Positions 49,501-61,148 of a DNA stretch of 64,000 bases are shown here, piece by piece. Every line of letters starts with the position of its first letter. Within the stretch, counting starts at the first letter, position 1. Under the pieces are notes generated by a model. It had not been told where the DNA came from. It was given only the letters and a program-made list of their open reading frames with translations, and did no database searches. Source of the DNA: Streptomyces spiroverticillatus (GTDB lineage: Bacteria > Actinomycetota > Actinomycetes > Streptomycetales > Streptomycetaceae); contig BMUX01000004.1 of assembly GCA_014650415.1 (NCBI GenBank), positions 124,001-188,000 of the forward strand, in the 5' to 3' direction. The position numbers and the translations under genes were made by a program.

Positions 49501-50307
49501 GGTGTCGGGCGAGTCGGTGAAGTTCTGGGCGGCGGCGATCCGGCCCTTCAGGTCGGGGTGCTCGGCGTCGGCGCCGGTGTCGAGGACGGCGACCTTGGTG
49601 CCCTTGCCGTCGAACCCGGCGGCCCAGGCCGCGGGGGCGTTGACCTGCTTCGTCGACTTGTCGAGGGTCGCCTCGACCTTGCGGTCGAGCCACAGCTTGG
49701 CCAGGTCGGAGGCGGCCCGGGAGCGGGTGTTGGTGACATCCGCCCAGAAGTCCGCGGCCTTCGCCTTGTCGGCCTTGAGGGCGACGCCGCCGACGGCCGC
49801 CAGGACCGGGCCGCGAGTGGCGGCGCGCGGGGTCGCGGGGAGCGTGCGGGCAACGTTTACGGACTTGTCATAAACGGCGATCAGGGGGAGCGCCTTGGCG
49901 TGCGCGTCGTCGTAACCCTGCCGGATCAGCCCGGAGACGTTGAACAGCTCCCGGTCGACGCGGCCGGCGGCCAGGGCCCTGGCGGCGGACTCGGGGAAGA
50001 CGTACAGGTCCTTGTCCGGGCCCGTCGTACGGGTCTGGACGAGCGGGACGGTGCCGTCCGGGCGCGGCAGGGCGGTCGCCGCGTCGGTGCCCGAACTCCC
50101 TTGACGTACGAGGATCTTGTCGCCGGTGACGAGGGTGACGACGACGGACTTGCTCTGCCCCTCGCCCGCCTTCGCACTGCCGGTGATCGGTCTCTTTCCG
50201 GACGCCGGGTCCGTGGGCGCGGGGGCGGCCACGGACGGGGCGACCGCGGTGACGGCGAGGACGGCGGCGGTCGCCGCGCCCAGGGCCGTGCGCGATATCG
50301 GACGCAT
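46519..50307 (-). CDS. Large secreted S8-family (subtilisin-like) serine peptidase
   Basis: The 1262-residue protein has a Sec signal peptide (~1-29, TALGAATAAVLAVTAVAPSVAA), a propeptide (~50-200) and a subtilase domain with the complete triad Asp243 (VAVLDTGADAEH), His275 (GHGTHTSS) and Ser447 (SGTSMATPHVAG), plus oxyanion Asn372 (AAGNLGP). The ~760 residues after it contain a PA-like insertion (GGVGSVNLDGRGSAALADAGKGTPEELKA region), Ig-like beta modules and a C-terminal domain ending TELTDARGNSVTQLVTRAYDVR. It is a secreted multi-domain protease for protein degradation. ATG 50307 has GGGGAG five bases upstream. It is divergent from an HTH regulator. Confidence 0.94.
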   Translation of the reverse strand: MRPISRTALGAATAAVLAVTAVAPSVAAPAPTDPASGKRPITGSAKAGEGQSKSVVVTLVTGDKILVRQGSSGTDAATALPRPDGTVPLVQTRTTGPDKDLYVFPESAARALAAGRVDRELFNVSGLIRQGYDDAHAKALPLIAVYDKSVNVARTLPATPRAATRGPVLAAVGGVALKADKAKAADFWADVTNTRSRAASDLAKLWLDRKVEATLDKSTKQVNAPAAWAAGFDGKGTKVAVLDTGADAEHPDLKGRIAAAQNFTDSPDTGDVQGHGTHTSSTVGGSGTASGGKKKGVAPGTQLLNGKVLNDGGSGAESWIIAGMQWAVDQKADVVSMSLGSPQPTDCTDPLSIAAEELAKSKQTLFVVAAGNLGPRRNSVSSPGCAPGVLTVGAVDRDDSTAPFSSRGPTVVGHTLKPEIAAPGVAISAAAAGGRGVYAYQSMSGTSMATPHVAGAAAILKQAHPDWSAQQIKAAIVSSAEVGKGDARETGGGRLDVKAALAPGVTGAPALQGGTFNWPQHSSDRTTVDVPYTNVTDKPVVLDLAVQAPTGNDGTRITSRVARLGKDRITVPAKSTVTVPLTLDPSARLERGQYGDVVGRVLATARGGVRVSTPFSLHVQPETVTLRVKVIDRGGKPATGPSTLDVIGTDDESGEIRYNDGQAEQRYEIRPGSYFLSSYVATPDASDATGKGVGSLSYLAHPQLEIKKDTTVVLDARKAHQLKVTTDRPGERRGTTLAFDRSWKDTWRHSGTLSAGRGVPAYYADIQGRAKKGDFEFGSYWRLYAPLLTGLKVKGGPDLHAVTGGVGSVNLDGRGSAALADAGKGTPEELKAANVKGRIALVEVPDDSGFLSGIAEDAAAEGAVAVLAHRPSAGTWYPGVALGGGSAVPVLAVPAAEGKDLKARLGKGAVALDWQATARSPYVYNLAFQEEGPLNSARNYRTSDRKLAAVQNTVGSMGVASDYIDSVDALRPNGTRVFTSSMADPVPAPGTRTELYSADGSGWGRTVMSSFPFGELMVSPHRVLRSGQKLTESWYGGVVAPTAPRDDAGKEVLVAERQGRLIGFADAMWGDREHWAIQGGFGDIGNLRLTRNGEVVGESGWPSGVFEVPAEKATYELTQQGMKFGMPAGVWKRSTAVETTWKFTSQLDESAYSVPLPILFPRYDIPEDALKTLPAANGQKITLTASGHAGYTPGALTAAALSYSYDEGKTWTKAKTSRSGGSWAALVDHAGATGKQVTLKTELTDARGNSVTQLVTRAYDVR

Positions 50308-50462
50308 AGTGCTCCCCAAGTCGGTCCGGCCCCGGGGGTGATGGCCGGTGGCGACAGGTTGGCAGAGGGGCAGGTGGTGCAGGGATGATGTGGTGAGGCG
50401 GGTTTGTGCCGTGGCTCATTCCCGCCAACAGTGCGTCGTACGTGGTGAGGGGGACTGCTGAG

Positions 50463-51458
50463 GTGTTGGGTGCGATAGGTCTGGACGAGGCGCAGGAGGC
50501 GACCTACCGGACGCTGGTCGCGGTGGGTGCGGCCGAGGTCGGCGACCTGGCCCACCGGCTGGGTGTCGGCGAGGCGGCGACGGAGCGGGCGCTGCGGCAT
50601 CTGGAGCGGCAGGGCCTCGCCGCACAGGCGTCGTCCTCCGGCTCCTCCCGTACGAGTCGGTGGGTCGCGGCACCGCCCGGGGTCGCGCTGGGCGCACTCC
50701 TCACGCAGCAGCGGCACGAGCTGGAGCAGGCGGAGCTGGCGGCGGTGCTGCTGGCGGAGGAGTACCGGGCGGAGGCGGCCGAGCCCGCGGTGCACGATCT
50801 GGTGGAGGTCGTGACGGGGGCGAGTGCGGTGACGCACCGGTTCGCGCAGTTGCAGTTGGGGGCGGTCGAGGAGGTGTGTGCGCTGGTCACGGGGCGGCCG
50901 GTGGCGGTGACCGGTCATGAGAACGCGGCGGAGGAGCGGGCGACGGCGCGTGGGGTGACGTACCGGGTGGTCATCGAGCGGGAGGTGCTCACGCTGCCCC
51001 GGGGCGTGGTGGAGCTGACGGCGGCGCTGGCGCGGGACGAGCAGGTGCGGGTGGTGGACCGGGTCCCGACGAAGCTGGTCGTCGCGGACCGGTCGCTGGC
51101 GATGGTGCCGCTGACGGGTCGGGACGCGGAGCCGGCGGCGCTGGTGGTGCATGCGAGTGGGCTGCTGGAGTCGCTGATGGGCCTGTTCGAGGCGGTGTGG
51201 CGGGATGCGCGGCCGGTGCGGCTGGGGATGGGCGCGGGGGCCGGGGTGGAGGTCTCGGCCCCCGGGCCGGACGGGACGGACCTGCAGATTCTGTCGCTGC
51301 TGCTGGCGGGGATGACGGATGCGAGTGTGGCGAAGCAGATGGAGGTGGGGTTGCGGACGGTGCAGCGGAGGGTGAAGGGGTTGATGGAGGTGGCGGGGGT
51401 GACGACGCGGTTGCAGCTGGGGTGGCATGCGTACGAGAGGGGCTGGGTGGGGAGGTAG
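50463..51458 (+). CDS. HTH regulator with TrmB-like N-terminus and LuxR-type C-terminus
   Basis: The 331-residue protein begins with a TrmB/winged-helix-like domain (GLDEAQEATYRTLVAVGAAEVGDLAHRLGV ... ALRHLERQGL) and ends with a LuxR/GerE helix-turn-helix (DLQILSLLLAGMTDASVAKQMEVGLRTVQRRVKGLMEVAGVTTRLQLG). Streptomyces has many such proteins, whose ligands are unknown. It is divergent from the secreted protease with ~155 bp between, which makes that gene a plausible target. I chose GTG 50463 with GAGGGGG nine bases upstream; the frame extends to a GTG at 50406. Confidence 0.85.
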   Translation: MLGAIGLDEAQEATYRTLVAVGAAEVGDLAHRLGVGEAATERALRHLERQGLAAQASSSGSSRTSRWVAAPPGVALGALLTQQRHELEQAELAAVLLAEEYRAEAAEPAVHDLVEVVTGASAVTHRFAQLQLGAVEEVCALVTGRPVAVTGHENAAEERATARGVTYRVVIEREVLTLPRGVVELTAALARDEQVRVVDRVPTKLVVADRSLAMVPLTGRDAEPAALVVHASGLLESLMGLFEAVWRDARPVRLGMGAGAGVEVSAPGPDGTDLQILSLLLAGMTDASVAKQMEVGLRTVQRRVKGLMEVAGVTTRLQLGWHAYERGWVGR

Positions 51459-51469
51459 GCGGGGGCCCT

Positions 51470-51630
51470 CCCGGTGCCGGGTGTGTGAAGCACCGGCCCG
51501 CTGGGCCAAGAGGTCCCCAGCCCCGCCCCTTCACCTAAAGCGCTTGCCGCGCGGCTGGGTGGGGGGTTGCTCGCGCCCACGCGGCGGAGCCGCAAATCGA
51601 AACAGCCCCGCGCCCCTGAAGGGGCACGGC
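51470..51630. repeat. Dispersed intergenic repeat modules between convergent regulators
   Basis: CCCCAGCCCCGCCCCTTCAC with CTAAAGCG (51518-51544), GCCGCGCGGCTGGGTGGG, then CGGCGGAGCCGCAAATCG (51583-51600) and CCCCGCGCCCCTGAAGGGGC are inverted copies of modules seen at 7.43-7.79 kb and 27.96-28.25 kb. The block lies between two convergent genes and may also terminate them. Confidence 0.75.
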
Positions 51631-52563
51631 CTACCTGGCCGCCAGCGCAGCCCGCAGGGCGCCCGCCTCCACGTCCAGGGCGGCCAGCAGCGCCACCAGG
51701 CCCGGGGTGCGGATGCGGGCGGCCGCCTCCGTCGTGCCCACCGTGCGGCCCACCGAGGGGAGTTCGACCGGGAGGGCGACCAGGCGGTCGTCGTCGCGGA
51801 GGACGAGTTCGGGGAGGGCGGCGACCATGTCGGTGGAGACGAGGAGGGTGCGCATCGTGAGGATCGAGGTGCATTCGACCCGGTTCGGGGGGAGTTCGAG
51901 GCCCTGGGTCTCGAAGACGGCCGCCAGCTCCTGGCGGAGGGCGGTCTGTTCGAGGGGCAGGATCCAGGGGTGGCCGACCGTGTCGGCGAGGGTACCGGCC
52001 GGGCCGCGCAGCAGCGGGTGGCCGGTCCGGACCGCGAGGCGGATCGGTTCGCGGTAGAGGGCGCGTTGGCGCAGACGGCCCGGCTCGGGGGTGGGGCCGA
52101 CCCGGCCGACGATGACGTCCAGGTCGCCGGTCAGGAGTGCTGGGTGCAGCACGTCGAAGGTGCCCTCGCGGACGACGACGGTCAGGTGCGGGCGTTCCGC
52201 CTTCAGGCGGGCCACCGCTCGCGGGAGGAGGAGGTTGGCGCCGGCCAGCAGCGTGCCGACCGTCACCGTTCCCGCCTGGCCCTCCCGCAGCCCCGTCAGG
52301 TGGTCCCCCGCCCTCCGCACCTCCGCGATCACCGCCCTCGCGTGTCCGACCAGCGCCTCCCCGTACACCGTCGGCCGCATTCCGCGCGGTTCGCGGTGGA
52401 AGAGTTCGACGTCCGCGAGCTTCTCCAGCTCGCGCAGGGTGCGGGTGGCGGCGGGCTGCGTGAGGTGGAGGAATTCGGCCGCCCTGACCATCGTCCCGTG
52501 CTCGGCTATCGCGGCGAGAAGTGTCAGATGCCGGAATTTCAGCCGGCCGTCGAGCAGGTCCAT
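51631..52563 (-). CDS. LysR-family transcriptional regulator of the kynurenine-catabolic operon
   Basis: The 310-residue protein has a LysR winged helix at ~5-65 (LKFRHLTLLAAIAEHGTMVRAAEFLHLTQPAATRTLRELEKL) and the ligand-binding fold after it (GTVTVGTLLAGANLLLPRAV, VIVGRVGPTPEPGRL). It is most like GbpR/CynR-type aromatic-pathway LysR proteins. Divergent placement from the nine-gene operon at 52738 makes it the likely regulator, presumably responding to an intermediate such as 3-hydroxyanthranilate or 2-aminomuconate. ATG 52563 is chosen; an 11-residue longer start at 52596 (MTPGERTSGRR) is possible. The gap of 174 bp contains the shared promoters. Confidence 0.9.
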   Translation of the reverse strand: MDLLDGRLKFRHLTLLAAIAEHGTMVRAAEFLHLTQPAATRTLRELEKLADVELFHREPRGMRPTVYGEALVGHARAVIAEVRRAGDHLTGLREGQAGTVTVGTLLAGANLLLPRAVARLKAERPHLTVVVREGTFDVLHPALLTGDLDVIVGRVGPTPEPGRLRQRALYREPIRLAVRTGHPLLRGPAGTLADTVGHPWILPLEQTALRQELAAVFETQGLELPPNRVECTSILTMRTLLVSTDMVAALPELVLRDDDRLVALPVELPSVGRTVGTTEAAARIRTPGLVALLAALDVEAGALRAALAAR

Positions 52564-52737
52564 CCGTCTGCCACTCGTCCTCTCACCTGGTGTCATGTCG
52601 ATTTCGGTATGGCAGTTGCCCGTTCCGGCATTGGCTCGGCATATGTGACCTGGCTCATGATGCACACGCAAGGAACCGGACACCAGAGGCAGGTTTGCCG
52701 GGAAACCCGGGAACGCGAGAACACGGAGGTCGCGAAG

Positions 52738-54180
52738 GTGAGTTCGCCCGCAGGACAGTTGCGGAGGGTGCGGCACTACACGGCCGGACGCTTCCACTCC
52801 GAGGGAGAGTCCTTCCCCCTGGTGGACCCGGTGGACGGACGTACGGTCGGGCTGGTCCCGGAGGCGGACGCGGCGACCGTCGACGCCGCCGTACGGGCCG
52901 CCCGCGAGGCCCTCGCCGGGCCGTGGGGCGCGTACTCCCCCGCCGACCGCTCCCGCGCCCTGCACCGGATCGCGGACGGCATCGAGGCCCGCTTCGAGGA
53001 GTTCGTCGCGGCGGAATGCTCCGACACCGGCAAGCCGCGCGAGCTGGCGGCCTCGGTGGACATTCCGCGCGGCATCGCCAACTTCCGTGCGTACGCGGAC
53101 CTTTCGGCGTCCCGGAGCGAGCAGTCCTGGCACACGGAGACCCCGGACGGGCGCGGCGCGCTCAACTACACCGTGCACAAGCCGCTCGGGGTGGTGGCGG
53201 TCGTCGCGCCGTGGAACCTGCCGCTGCTGCTGCTGACCTGGAAGGTCGCCCCGGCCCTGGCGATGGGGAACACGGTCGTCGCCAAGCCCTCCGAACTCAC
53301 GCCGTCCACCGCCGAGTTGCTTGCCGAGGTGATCGATGCGGCGGGGCTGCCCGCCGGGGTGTTCAACCTCGTGCACGGGCACGGCGCGGACGCCGCCGGG
53401 GCCTGGCTGACCGCACATCCCGGGGTGGACGCCATCGCGTTCACGGGCGAGTCCCGGACGGGGAGTGCGATCATGCGGGCCGCGGCCGATCACCTCACCC
53501 CGGTCTCCTTCGAGTTGGGCGGCAAGAACGCGGGGCTGGTCTTCGCGGACGCCGACCTGGAGAAGGCCGTCGCGGGGACGCTCCGATCCGCCTTCACCAA
53601 CAGCGGCCAGGTCTGCCTGTGCACCGAGCGCGTGTACGTCGAGCGGCCCGTCTTCGAGGAGTTCGCCGCCGCCCTCGCCAAGGGCGCCGAGTCCGTGACG
53701 TACGGGCCGATGGTGTCGGCCGAGCACCGGGACAAGGTGACGGGGTACCTGGCGCAGGCCGCCGCCGACGGCACCGTGCTCGCCGGTGGTGACGCCCCCG
53801 CCTTCGGGGACGACCGGGACGGCGGGTTCTGGGTGCGGCCGACCGTGCTGACCGGGCTGCCGGAGGACCATCCGGCGGTGCGGGAGGAGATCTTCGGGCC
53901 CGTCGTCCACCTGGCCCCCTTCGACACCGAGGAGGAGGCCCTCGCCCTGGCAAACGCCGGGCCGTACGGGCTGGCCGCCACCGTCTGGACCGGCGACCTG
54001 AGCCGCGCCCACCGGGTCGCGCCCCGCCTGGACGTCGGGATCGCCTGGGTCAACACCTGGAACCTGCGGGACCTGCGCACCCCCTTCGGCGGGGTCAAGG
54101 CCTCCGGGATCGGCCGCGAGGGCGGCCACCACTCCCTCGACTTCTTCTCCGAACCGATGAATGTGTGCGTGAAGATATGA
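52738..54180 (+). CDS. Aldehyde dehydrogenase, probable 2-aminomuconate semialdehyde dehydrogenase
   Basis: The 480-residue NAD-dependent enzyme has all ALDH residues: Asn160 (APWNLP), Glu259 (FELGGKNAG) and catalytic Cys293 ([14 protein letters not shown]). The double-cysteine CLC and the STELA-type region fit the hydroxymuconic/aminomuconic semialdehyde branch. In this operon its substrate is the semialdehyde from ACMS decarboxylation, giving 2-aminomuconate. GTG 52738 has GGAGGT seven bases upstream; the much longer open frame before it is not used. It is the first gene of the operon, and its TGA overlaps the next ATG. Confidence 0.92.
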   Translation: MSSPAGQLRRVRHYTAGRFHSEGESFPLVDPVDGRTVGLVPEADAATVDAAVRAAREALAGPWGAYSPADRSRALHRIADGIEARFEEFVAAECSDTGKPRELAASVDIPRGIANFRAYADLSASRSEQSWHTETPDGRGALNYTVHKPLGVVAVVAPWNLPLLLLTWKVAPALAMGNTVVAKPSELTPSTAELLAEVIDAAGLPAGVFNLVHGHGADAAGAWLTAHPGVDAIAFTGESRTGSAIMRAAADHLTPVSFELGGKNAGLVFADADLEKAVAGTLRSAFTNSGQVCLCTERVYVERPVFEEFAAALAKGAESVTYGPMVSAEHRDKVTGYLAQAAADGTVLAGGDAPAFGDDRDGGFWVRPTVLTGLPEDHPAVREEIFGPVVHLAPFDTEEEALALANAGPYGLAATVWTGDLSRAHRVAPRLDVGIAWVNTWNLRDLRTPFGGVKASGIGREGGHHSLDFFSEPMNVCVKI

Positions 54181-54995
54181 CCGACCGGGATCTGGCCAAG
54201 GCGACCGTCGAGGCCGCCGACCGGCTCGACGAGGCCCGCCGCACGGGTGTCGCCGTCGCTCCGGTACGGGACCTCCTCCCCGCCGGTGACGTCGCCGCCG
54301 CCTACGCCGTGCAGAACCTCACCACCGAGCGGCGGCTCGCCGCCGGGCGTCGTATCACCGGCTGGAAGGTGGGCCTCACCTCCGCCGCCGTACAGCGTCA
54401 ACTCGGTGTGGATTCGCCGGACTTCGGGGCGCTCTTCGACGACACCGCGATTCCCGACGGCGCGGAGATCCCCGTCGGCGCGGTGCTCCAGCCGCGTGCC
54501 GAGGCGGAGGTCGCGCTCGTGCTCGGCGCGGACCTGCCGCACGAGCGGAACACCGTCGCGGACCTCCTGCGGGCGACCGCGTTCGCGCTGCCCGCGATCG
54601 AGGTCGTCGGCAGCCGCATCCGCGACTGGGACATCAGCCTGGTCGACACCGTCGCCGACAACGCGTCCAGCGGCGTGTACGTCCTCGGCACCCGCCCCGT
54701 CGCCCTGGACGCCCTGGATCTGCGCACCGCAGGGGCGGTCCTGGAGCGGCGCGGCGAGCCCGTGTCGGTCGGGGCGGGGGCCGCCTGCCTGGGCAATCCG
54801 CTGAACGCCGCGCTCTGGCTGGCCGACACCCTGGCCGGTCTCGGGCGTCCGCTGCGGGCCGGGGACACGGTGCTGACCGGGGCGCTCGGCCCGGTCGTCC
54901 CCGTGGTGCCGGGCGATGTGGTGGAGGCCCGGATCGAGGGTCTGGGAACGGTACGGGCCGCGTTCGCGGCGAACCCGGAGGGAGAGGGCGCATGA
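54177..54995 (+). CDS. mhpD: 2-oxopent-4-enoate hydratase (MhpD-type)
   Basis: The 272-residue protein belongs to the fumarylacetoacetase-like hydratase/decarboxylase group. [28 protein letters not shown] (~62-89) is the signature of 2-hydroxypenta-2,4-dienoate hydratases, and [27 protein letters not shown] supplies the metal and acid residues. It adds water to 2-oxopent-4-enoate, giving 4-hydroxy-2-oxovalerate. It overlaps the ALDH gene by four bases (ATGA) and the following decarboxylase gene by four. The alternative, that it is the decarboxylase and its neighbour the hydratase, is less likely from the motif [11 protein letters not shown]. Confidence 0.88.
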   Translation: MTDRDLAKATVEAADRLDEARRTGVAVAPVRDLLPAGDVAAAYAVQNLTTERRLAAGRRITGWKVGLTSAAVQRQLGVDSPDFGALFDDTAIPDGAEIPVGAVLQPRAEAEVALVLGADLPHERNTVADLLRATAFALPAIEVVGSRIRDWDISLVDTVADNASSGVYVLGTRPVALDALDLRTAGAVLERRGEPVSVGAGAACLGNPLNAALWLADTLAGLGRPLRAGDTVLTGALGPVVPVVPGDVVEARIEGLGTVRAAFAANPEGEGA

Positions 54996-55758
54996 GCGAC
55001 ACGCAGCTGGGGGAATTCGCGGCGGCACTGGACGAGGCCGCGCTCACCCGCACCACCCTCGCGAGCGGCAGCAGCGGCCTCACGGGCACAGAAGACGCCT
55101 ATGCGGTCCAAGAGGCCCTGGTCGCGCGCCAGTTGGAGCGCGGTGCGCGCCTGTCCGGGTTCAAGCTCGGTTTCACCAGCACCGCGAAGATGCGCCAGAT
55201 GGGCGTGCACGACCTCATCCACGGCCGGATCACCGACCGGATGCGGATCGCCGACGGCGGCACCTTCGACGCGGGCACCCTGATCCACCCGCGTGTCGAG
55301 CCCGAGGTGGCGTTCCTGCTCGGCGGACCGCTGGGGCCCGACACCGTCGCCCCGCTGACAGCGGTCGCGGCGGTCGCCCCGGCGCTGGAGGTCATCGACT
55401 CGCGGTACGACGGGTTCACGTTCTCGCTGCCCGAGGTGATCGCGGACAACACCTCCGCCGCCGGTTACGTCCTCGGACCGTGGCGCAAGCCCGTCGAACT
55501 CGCCGACCGGGGCGTTCTGCTGGAGATCGACGGCCGTCTGGTGGAGGCCGGTTCGACCGCCGCCATCCTCGGCCATCCGCTGCGCGCCCTGGCGGCCGCC
55601 GCCCGGCTGGCCCCGCGCGGTGTCCTCGACGCCGGAACGGTGATCCTGGCCGGCGCGGCCACCGCCGCCGCCCCGCTGCCGCACGGCGTGCACGTCCGGG
55701 CGACGGTGTCCGGGCTCGGCACGGTCGGCTTCAGCACCGTACCCAAGGAGTCCCAGCA

Positions 55759-55762
<4 letters not shown>
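54992..55762 (+). CDS. 4-oxalocrotonate decarboxylase
   Basis: The 256-residue paralogue of the preceding hydratase has [29 protein letters not shown] (~51-79), where Lys-Met-Arg-Gln-Met-Gly and the [10 protein letters not shown] stretch are typical of 4-oxalocrotonate decarboxylase (DmpH/NahK type). [30 protein letters not shown] matches the same family. It removes CO2 from 4-oxalocrotonate, giving 2-oxopent-4-enoate, and usually works in complex with the hydratase. Its TGA is inside the GTGA overlap with the RidA gene. Confidence 0.88.
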
Positions 55763-57825
<2,063 letters not shown>

Positions 57826-57829
<4 letters not shown>

Positions 57830-58758
57830 GCACGCTCAAGGCAGCCGTGATCGGCTCCGGCAACATCGGCACCGACCTCCTCATCAAGATGATCCGGGGG
57901 TCGGGGATCGTGACCGCCGCCGCGATGATCGGCATCGACCCCGAGTCCGACGGGCTCGCCCGCGCCGCCCGGCTGGGCGTCGCGACCAGCGCGGACGGCG
58001 TCGACGGCCTGATCGGGCTGGACGGCTTCGGCGAAATCGACGTCGTCTTCGACGCGACCTCCGCAGGGGCGCACCACCGCAACGCCGCCGCGCTCGCCCC
58101 GTACGGGAAGCGGCTCATCGACCTGACCCCGGCGGCCATCGGCCCGTACGTCGTGCCGTCGGTGAACCTCGACGCCCACCTGGGCGCGACGAACCTGAAC
58201 ATGGTGACGTGCGGCGGGCAGGCCACCGTGCCGGTCGTCGCGGCCGTGTCGGCGGTGACCCCGGTGGCGTACGCGGAGATCGTGGCCTCGATCGCCTCCC
58301 GCTCGGCGGGGCCCGGCACCCGGGCCAACATCGACGAGTTCACCGAGACGACCGCACGCGCTCTGGAGCAGGTCGGCGGGGCCGCGCGCGGCAAGGCGAT
58401 CATCGTGCTGAACCCGGCGGAGCCGCCGCTGATGATGCGCGACACCGTGCACTGCGTGACCGGTGACTGCGACACGGACGCGGTGGCGGAGTCGGTGCGG
58501 GCGAAGGCGGCGGAGGTCGCCGCGTACGTGCCCGGGTACCGGCTGAAGCAGGAGCCGCAGTTCCGGAAGCTGGCGGCGGGCGACCCGCTCGCCAGGCTGG
58601 CAGGGCTGAGCGCCGGCGGGGTGCTGGTCTCCGTGTTCCTGGAGGTGGAGGGCGCCGCCCACTACCTGCCCGCGTACGCCGGGAACCTCGACATCATGAC
58701 GTCCGCCGCGCTCCGCACCGCCGAGCGCCTGGCCAGCACGACAGGGAGCCCGTCATGA
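57826..58758 (+). CDS. mhpF: Acetaldehyde dehydrogenase (acylating)
   Basis: The 310-residue enzyme oxidises acetaldehyde to acetyl-CoA with NAD+ and Co[18 protein letters not shown] is the Rossmann start, [13 protein letters not shown] and the catalytic Cys129 in [12 protein letters not shown] match the DmpF/MhpF type, which channels acetaldehyde from its partner aldolase. GTG 57826 follows GGAGG by about ten bases and overlaps the previous stop. It ends in ATGA overlap with the aldolase gene, as expected for subunits of one complex. Confidence 0.95.
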
Positions 58759-59771
58759 CACGCGTGTACGTCCAGGACGTCACCCTGCGGGACGGCATGC
58801 ACGCCGTCTCCCACCGGTACACCGTCGACCAGGTCCGCACCATCGCCGCCGCGCTGGACGCGGCCGGGGTGGACGCCGTCGAGGTCGCACACGGCGACGG
58901 GCTCTCGGGTGCGTCGGTGACGTACGGGCCCGGGGCGCACACCGACTGGGAGTGGCTGGAGGCCGCAGCCTCCGTCCTCACCCGGGCGAAGCTGACGACG
59001 CTGCTGCTGCCGGGCATCGGGACGGCGGACGACCTGCGCCGCGCGCACTCGCTCGGCGTGAGTTCCATCCGTATCGCCACGCACTGCACCGAGGCCGACG
59101 TCGCCGCGCAACACATCGCGCTGGCAAAGGAGTTGGGGATGGACGTCTCCGGCTTCCTGATGATGTCGCACATGGCCGAGCCCGCCGAGCTGGCCCGGCA
59201 GGCGAAGCTGATGGAGTCGTACGGGGCCGGGTGCGTGTACGTCACGGACTCGGGCGGCCGGCTGACGATGGACGGCGTAAGGGAGCGGGTGCGCGCCTAC
59301 CGTGACGTGCTCGACCCGGCCACGCAGATCGGCATCCACGCCCACCACAACCTGGCGCTCGGTGTCGCCAACAGCGTCGTCGCCGTCGAGGCGGGCGCGT
59401 ACCGCGTCGACGCCTCGCTGGCCGGGCAGGGCGCGGGGGCGGGGAACGCACCGCTGGAGCCGTTCATCGCCGTCGCGGACCTGATGGGGTGGGAGCACGG
59501 CTGCGAGCTGTTCCCGCTGATGGACGCGGCGGAGGACCTGGTGCGGCCGACGCAGGACCGGCCGGTGCGGGTCGACCGGGAGACGCTGACGCTCGGGTAC
59601 GCCGGGGTGTACTCCAGCTTCCTGCGGCACGCGGAGACCACGGCCGCCCGGTACGGCCTCGACACCCGTTCGCTGCTCGTGGAGGCGGGGGCGCGCCGGA
59701 TGGTCGGCGGGCAGGAGGACCTCCTGACGGACATCGCGCTCGACCTCGTGGCCTCAAGGGAGACCGACTAA
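58755..59771 (+). CDS. mhpE: 4-hydroxy-2-oxovalerate aldolase
   Basis: The 338-residue HMGL-like enzyme cleaves 4-hydroxy-2-oxovalerate into pyruvate and acetaldehyde. [16 protein letters not shown] gives the catalytic Arg12, Asp13 and His16 (DmpG Arg17, Asp18, His21). [16 protein letters not shown] and IGIHAHHNL supply the divalent-metal histidines. It partners with the acetaldehyde dehydrogenase encoded before it. Its TAA overlaps the kynureninase ATG by one base. Confidence 0.95.
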   Translation: MTRVYVQDVTLRDGMHAVSHRYTVDQVRTIAAALDAAGVDAVEVAHGDGLSGASVTYGPGAHTDWEWLEAAASVLTRAKLTTLLLPGIGTADDLRRAHSLGVSSIRIATHCTEADVAAQHIALAKELGMDVSGFLMMSHMAEPAELARQAKLMESYGAGCVYVTDSGGRLTMDGVRERVRAYRDVLDPATQIGIHAHHNLALGVANSVVAVEAGAYRVDASLAGQGAGAGNAPLEPFIAVADLMGWEHGCELFPLMDAAEDLVRPTQDRPVRVDRETLTLGYAGVYSSFLRHAETTAARYGLDTRSLLVEAGARRMVGGQEDLLTDIALDLVASRETD

Positions 59772-61030
59772 TGGATTCTGTGCAGCAGTTGAAGGAGTTC
59801 GCGGCACGGGCCGAGGCCCTGGACGCGGCCGACCCCCTCGCGCACGTGCGGGAGCGGTTCCTGCTCCCCGAAGGCGTCGTCTACCTCGACGGGAACTCTC
59901 TCGGCGCGCTCCCGGCCGCCGTGCCGGAGGCGCTCACCGACGCGGTGCACCGCCAGTGGGGCACCGATCTGATCCGGTCGTGGAACGACAACGACTGGTG
60001 GAACGCGCCGCTGCGGGTCGGCGACGCGGTCGGCGCACTGATCGGGGCGGCCCCCGGGCAGACCGTCGCCGGGGACTCGACGAGCGTGCAGCTCTACAAC
60101 GCGCTGGTCGCGGCGGTACGGCTGCGGCCCGGGCGGAGTCTGCTGCTCACCGACCCGGACCACTTCCCCACCGACCAGTACATCGCCGACTCGGTGGCCC
60201 GCCTGCTGGGCGTCGAGGTGCGCCGGGTGCCCGCCCGCGAGGCCCGCTCGGTGCTGGCCGCCGAGGGCTTCGACGTGGCGGTGGCCGCGTACGCGCCGGT
60301 CGACTACCGGACGGGCGAGGCGTACGACATGGCGGCGCTGACCTCCGCCACCCACGAGGCGGGTGCGCTGATGCTGTGGGACCTGTGCCACGCGGCGGGC
60401 GCGCTGCCGGTCCAACTGGACGCCATCGAGGCGGACTTCGCGGTCGGGTGCGGTTACAAGTACCTGTCGGGAGGGCCGGGGGCGCCTGCCTTCCTGTACG
60501 TCGCCGAGCGCCACCAGTCGTCGTTCGACCAGCCGCTCACGGGCTGGCACGGGCACGCCGACCCGTTCGGCATGCACGGCACCTACACCCCGGCGCCGGG
60601 CATCGCCCGGGCCCGGATCAGCACGCCGCCGCTGCTGTCGCTGCTCGCCCTGGAGGCGGCGCTGACCGCGTACGACGGGGTGGAGATGGCAGCGGTGCAC
60701 GAGAAGAGCCTCGCGCTCACCGGGTTCTTCCAGGAGTGCGCGGACGTCCTCCTCGACGGCTTCGGGTTCACGGCGGCGACCCCGCGCGAGCCCGAACGCC
60801 GGGGCAGCCAGGTCGCACTCCGCCACCCGGAGGCGTATCCGCTGGTCGCGGCCCTGGTGGCGCGCGGCGTCATCGGTGACATGCGGGCGCCGGACCTGCT
60901 GCGGTTCGGAGTGAACGCGCTCTACGTCTCGTACGGCGACGTCCTGGACTGCGTACGGCAGTTGCACGAGATCGTCAGCACCGGGGAACACCGGGAGCCG
61001 CGCTTCCAGAAGCGCTCCACGGTGACCTGA
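59771..61030 (+). CDS. kynU: Kynureninase
   Basis: The 419-residue PLP enzyme cleaves kynurenine or 3-hydroxykynurenine to (3-hydroxy)anthranilate and L-alanine. VVYLDGNSLGALP opens the fold, LMLWDLCHAAGALPVQL has PLP-ring Asp204, and GCGYKYLSGGPGAPAF has the Schiff-base Lys230. QSSFDQPLTGWHGHADPF is a kynureninase loop. It is the last gene of the operon although it acts first in the pathway. ATG 59771 shares a base with the aldolase stop (TAATG). A strong hairpin follows the stop. Confidence 0.95.
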   Translation: MDSVQQLKEFAARAEALDAADPLAHVRERFLLPEGVVYLDGNSLGALPAAVPEALTDAVHRQWGTDLIRSWNDNDWWNAPLRVGDAVGALIGAAPGQTVAGDSTSVQLYNALVAAVRLRPGRSLLLTDPDHFPTDQYIADSVARLLGVEVRRVPAREARSVLAAEGFDVAVAAYAPVDYRTGEAYDMAALTSATHEAGALMLWDLCHAAGALPVQLDAIEADFAVGCGYKYLSGGPGAPAFLYVAERHQSSFDQPLTGWHGHADPFGMHGTYTPAPGIARARISTPPLLSLLALEAALTAYDGVEMAAVHEKSLALTGFFQECADVLLDGFGFTAATPREPERRGSQVALRHPEAYPLVAALVARGVIGDMRAPDLLRFGVNALYVSYGDVLDCVRQLHEIVSTGEHREPRFQKRSTVT

Positions 61031-61044
61031 TCCACCGCTCGCGG

Positions 61045-61079
61045 GTCGGGGGAGGCGGCCGTGCGCCCCTCCCCCGGCC
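61045..61079 (+). terminator. Terminator of the kynurenine operon
   Basis: CGGGGGAGG (61047-61055) pairs perfectly with CCTCCCCCG (61068-61076), with GG/CC continuing outside one mismatch. It lies 16 bases after the kynU stop, within the 118-bp gap before the LVIVD-repeat gene. Confidence 0.75.
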
Positions 61080-61148
61080 TTCCGCACCCTCGCACCATCC
61101 CTTTCCTCCGCATATGTACCCCCTTGGCCTTTCCGGAAGGACCGTCGG